From contig LR990054.1 of assembly GCA_905147135.1 (NCBI GenBank), positions 18,513,001 to 18,577,000 of the forward strand: DNA of 64,000 nucleotides, in the 5' to 3' direction. Below the pieces are notes generated by a model. That model saw only the letters and a program-made list of their open reading frames with translations. It was not told the DNA's origin and ran no database searches. The position numbers and the translations under genes were made by a program. The DNA comes from Blastobasis lacticolella. Its lineage: Eukaryota > Arthropoda > Insecta > Lepidoptera > Blastobasidae. Shown here piece after piece: positions 62,320 through 64,000 of the stretch; the first letter of the stretch is position 1, and the number at the start of each line of letters is the position of its first letter.

Positions 62320-64000
62320 TTACTGGTACATTGTAGCCAGTTTGACTTTGTACCTACGTCGAAGATACATAGTATCTTCTGTTAAAACTACTTTATCTGT
62401 AAATTTATTACAGTCAAAAAAGGTAAATGCGTCTTTCTGACTGCAAGTCAAATTATACATCAAAGTATTCAACATGTGAATACGGTCATTTTCAGTATCA
62501 TAAACATTTTTTATGAAGGGAAATGCGCATAATACAATTTTTCCTGCAGACAGTGCTTGCAACGCTTCAAAACCCTTGACTATATCATATTTTCGTACTT
62601 TAAGGCTATTACTTATTACAATTATTATATTTACATTTTGATCTATGTGTTCTGAGTATTGTAAGACTTTTTGGATAATACCGCTGTACGACAAATCAGG
62701 CATGCAATAATTGATTACTTTGGAATTCGTACAGTCGTTTAGTAACACGCCCATATTTTTGCCTATTCGATCTGAAAAAACTAGAGTCCTCTGTGTCTGC
62801 ACATTAGTTCGCAATGTTTGCGTCGGCTTCGCGCTAGCAGGCCTGCTGGGTTTGCCGGGGATCGTGACGGTGGCGGCCACGGGCACTCCGGCGGCGACGG
62901 AGGTGGCCCCGGGCGCCGCTGTATCGGCCGCGGGTTCGCAGGCGGTGGCCACGCTCGGCCGAACGGCGCGAGGCGGCGGCACTCTAGGCGCGGCGCGCGG
63001 TGCCACCCGCGGGGCCGGTACCGGCTCGAGGATAGCGTGCTCGGTGGTGATGGCTACCGCGGGCTGGATGTAGGCCGCGGGGGCCGTAGAGCGCGTCGAT
63101 CTCCTTGCTATGGTGGCATAGGAGGTGGCCGCAACGGCCGGTGCGGCTGTGGCCTTGAATGGCCCGTCGACCGCGCCCGTTGACTTAGGGCGCGTCGTAC
63201 TCCTCGCAGCGGCGGCATAAGATGTGGCCGCGACGGCCGGAGCGGCTGACGCTTTGTGGGGCCCGACGACCGCAGGTACGATGTGAGCCGCGGTGGAAGA
63301 CGTGGACACGAAGGCTGGGGAGGCCACGGCCTTACACCCGGCGACCGCGGGCTCGACGTTAACCGCGTGCGCCTCGGGGGCGACGACAGTGTTTTGCGGC
63401 CGGGGCGCGGGGCGCTGAAGCTGCGAGGCGACACACTCACATTCCCCTTCTTTGGCAGCCATCAGACGTTCGATCATGTCCGAGTTTTCATTCGACAATT
63501 TGACCATTTCAGAGATAGCTTCTCTCCAAGTAATCATTTCATTTTGTGCAATTTTATATTTTCTATTTACTATATTTAAGTCTATTTGCATTTTTTTTAT
63601 TGTATACGTCTCGTGTGTCTCCGTCGTATGGGTTTGTTGCGCACGTACCAATTTTGAATTACATTCTTCATAATTATTTCGTAGCTGATTCGTTGTTTTG
63701 TATAAGTGGTGAATAATTTTGTTTTGCCTTGATGACTTTACTTTATGATATGTCTTTTTTATAATTTTTTTCAATTTAGGTACTCGTTTTGATTTTTTAT
63801 TTCTATTTATGTTAAGTGAAGATGACGTGGATGTGGTCTCATTCCAGGAATTACAAGGGTCACAAGTGTTTCCAGACACTGTTTGATGATCATATTCTGG
63901 TTCTACTAGTTCATCATACAGACACTGGGATATTTGTTGTGGGTCGCAAGACCGTCGCTGCTCATATTTTGTTATGACATTGTGAGCCTCGCTCAGAGCT
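62320..64000 (-). CDS. LINE ORF1 (partial; runs off window end)
   Basis: An open frame from the window edge to a TAA at 62320, at least 559 codons. Order: a basic, coiled-coil-like N-terminal part (KNKKSKRVPKLKKIIKK, then KLSNENSDMIERLMAAKE); a long Ala/Pro/Val/Thr-rich disordered linker that is very GC-rich and partly repeated (AAPAVAATSYA twice); and an AT-rich C-terminal domain with TLVFSDRIGKNMG, NIIIVISNSLKVRKYD and FTFFDCNKFTDKVVL. The C-terminal domain resembles the SGNH-esterase-like domain of CR1-type ORF1 proteins (inference; catalytic Ser/His not proven). ORF1 proteins bind LINE RNA. The true start is outside the window. Confidence 0.75.
   Translation of the reverse strand, partial: ALSEAHNVITKYEQRRSCDPQQISQCLYDELVEPEYDHQTVSGNTCDPCNSWNETTSTSSSLNINRNKKSKRVPKLKKIIKKTYHKVKSSRQNKIIHHLYKTTNQLRNNYEECNSKLVRAQQTHTTETHETYTIKKMQIDLNIVNRKYKIAQNEMITWREAISEMVKLSNENSDMIERLMAAKEGECECVASQLQRPAPRPQNTVVAPEAHAVNVEPAVAGCKAVASPAFVSTSSTAAHIVPAVVGPHKASAAPAVAATSYAAAARSTTRPKSTGAVDGPFKATAAPAVAATSYATIARRSTRSTAPAAYIQPAVAITTEHAILEPVPAPRVAPRAAPRVPPPRAVRPSVATACEPAADTAAPGATSVAAGVPVAATVTIPGKPSRPASAKPTQTLRTNVQTQRTLVFSDRIGKNMGVLLNDCTNSKVINYCMPDLSYSGIIQKVLQYSEHIDQNVNIIIVISNSLKVRKYDIVKGFEALQALSAGKIVLCAFPFIKNVYDTENDRIHMLNTLMYNLTCSQKDAFTFFDCNKFTDKVVLTEDTMYLRRRYKVKLATMYQ

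Larger units (their letters stand above)
58211..64000 (-). mobile_element. LINE copy 2, near full length, same family as copy 1
   Basis: Minus-strand element with a (TTTTGAA)n tail at 58211-58233, the G-rich array at 58645-58866, an ORF2 pseudogene (stop 59063) and ORF1 running past the window end. The 5' end is not in the window. A 127-bp element is inserted at 59287-59413. The high identity to copy 1 shows that both come from a recently active family. Confidence 0.85.

Overview
The window is animal nuclear DNA, most likely from a moth or butterfly (inference). Compact GC-rich exons with GT/AG junctions sit in AT-rich introns. The repeats are typical of Lepidoptera: (ATC)n-tailed RTE ends with a 'TCCACTGCTGGACATAGGCCT' type consensus, 'AAAGCCGGCCAAGTG' repeats, 'GACAAACGAGCA..GCCCACCTGATGG' repeats, Jockey-superfamily LINEs and tRNA-derived SINEs. 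The species cannot be named from this sequence.

Layout. (1) About 890-3872, + strand: the 3' end of WDTC1/adipose (TPR plus WD40 protein). Its first visible exon has been expanded into a near-perfect 120-bp minisatellite of ten units that also copies the splice donor. (2) About 3.9-37.4 kb: no coding exon that I can support. It holds MITEs, foldback elements, SINE and LINE remnants, a 104-bp tandem/inverted array, an exact 172-bp duplication and a series of short, very GC-rich islands. It is probably the intergenic/5' regulatory region (possibly untranslated first exons) of the next gene. (3) 37582-51262, + strand: a complete MFSD6-like 12-TM transporter gene of seven coding exons (about 673 codons), all joined in phase, with a Jockey-type LINE fragment and a young LINE copy inserted antisense in introns 2 and 3. 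(4) 53919-56989, - strand: a five-exon, about 230-codon four-TM protein that I read as a divergent tetraspanin. It converges tail to tail on the MFSD6-like gene. (5) 58211 to beyond 64000, - strand: a second, longer copy of the same LINE with an open ORF1 running off the window end and a broken ORF2.

The three host genes share no evident pathway. WDTC1 is a CUL4-DDB1 substrate receptor and fat-storage regulator, MFSD6 is an orphan major-facilitator protein, and the tetraspanin-like protein is a membrane organiser by family. The two LINE copies are nearly identical and complementary: one keeps an open EN/RT frame, the other an open ORF1. Their shared 3' region carries a G-rich, telomere-like repeat array. 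The most unusual things in the window are the exon-plus-donor minisatellite in WDTC1, the G-rich LINE 3' region, the GC-island series and the tetraspanin-like protein without loop cysteines.
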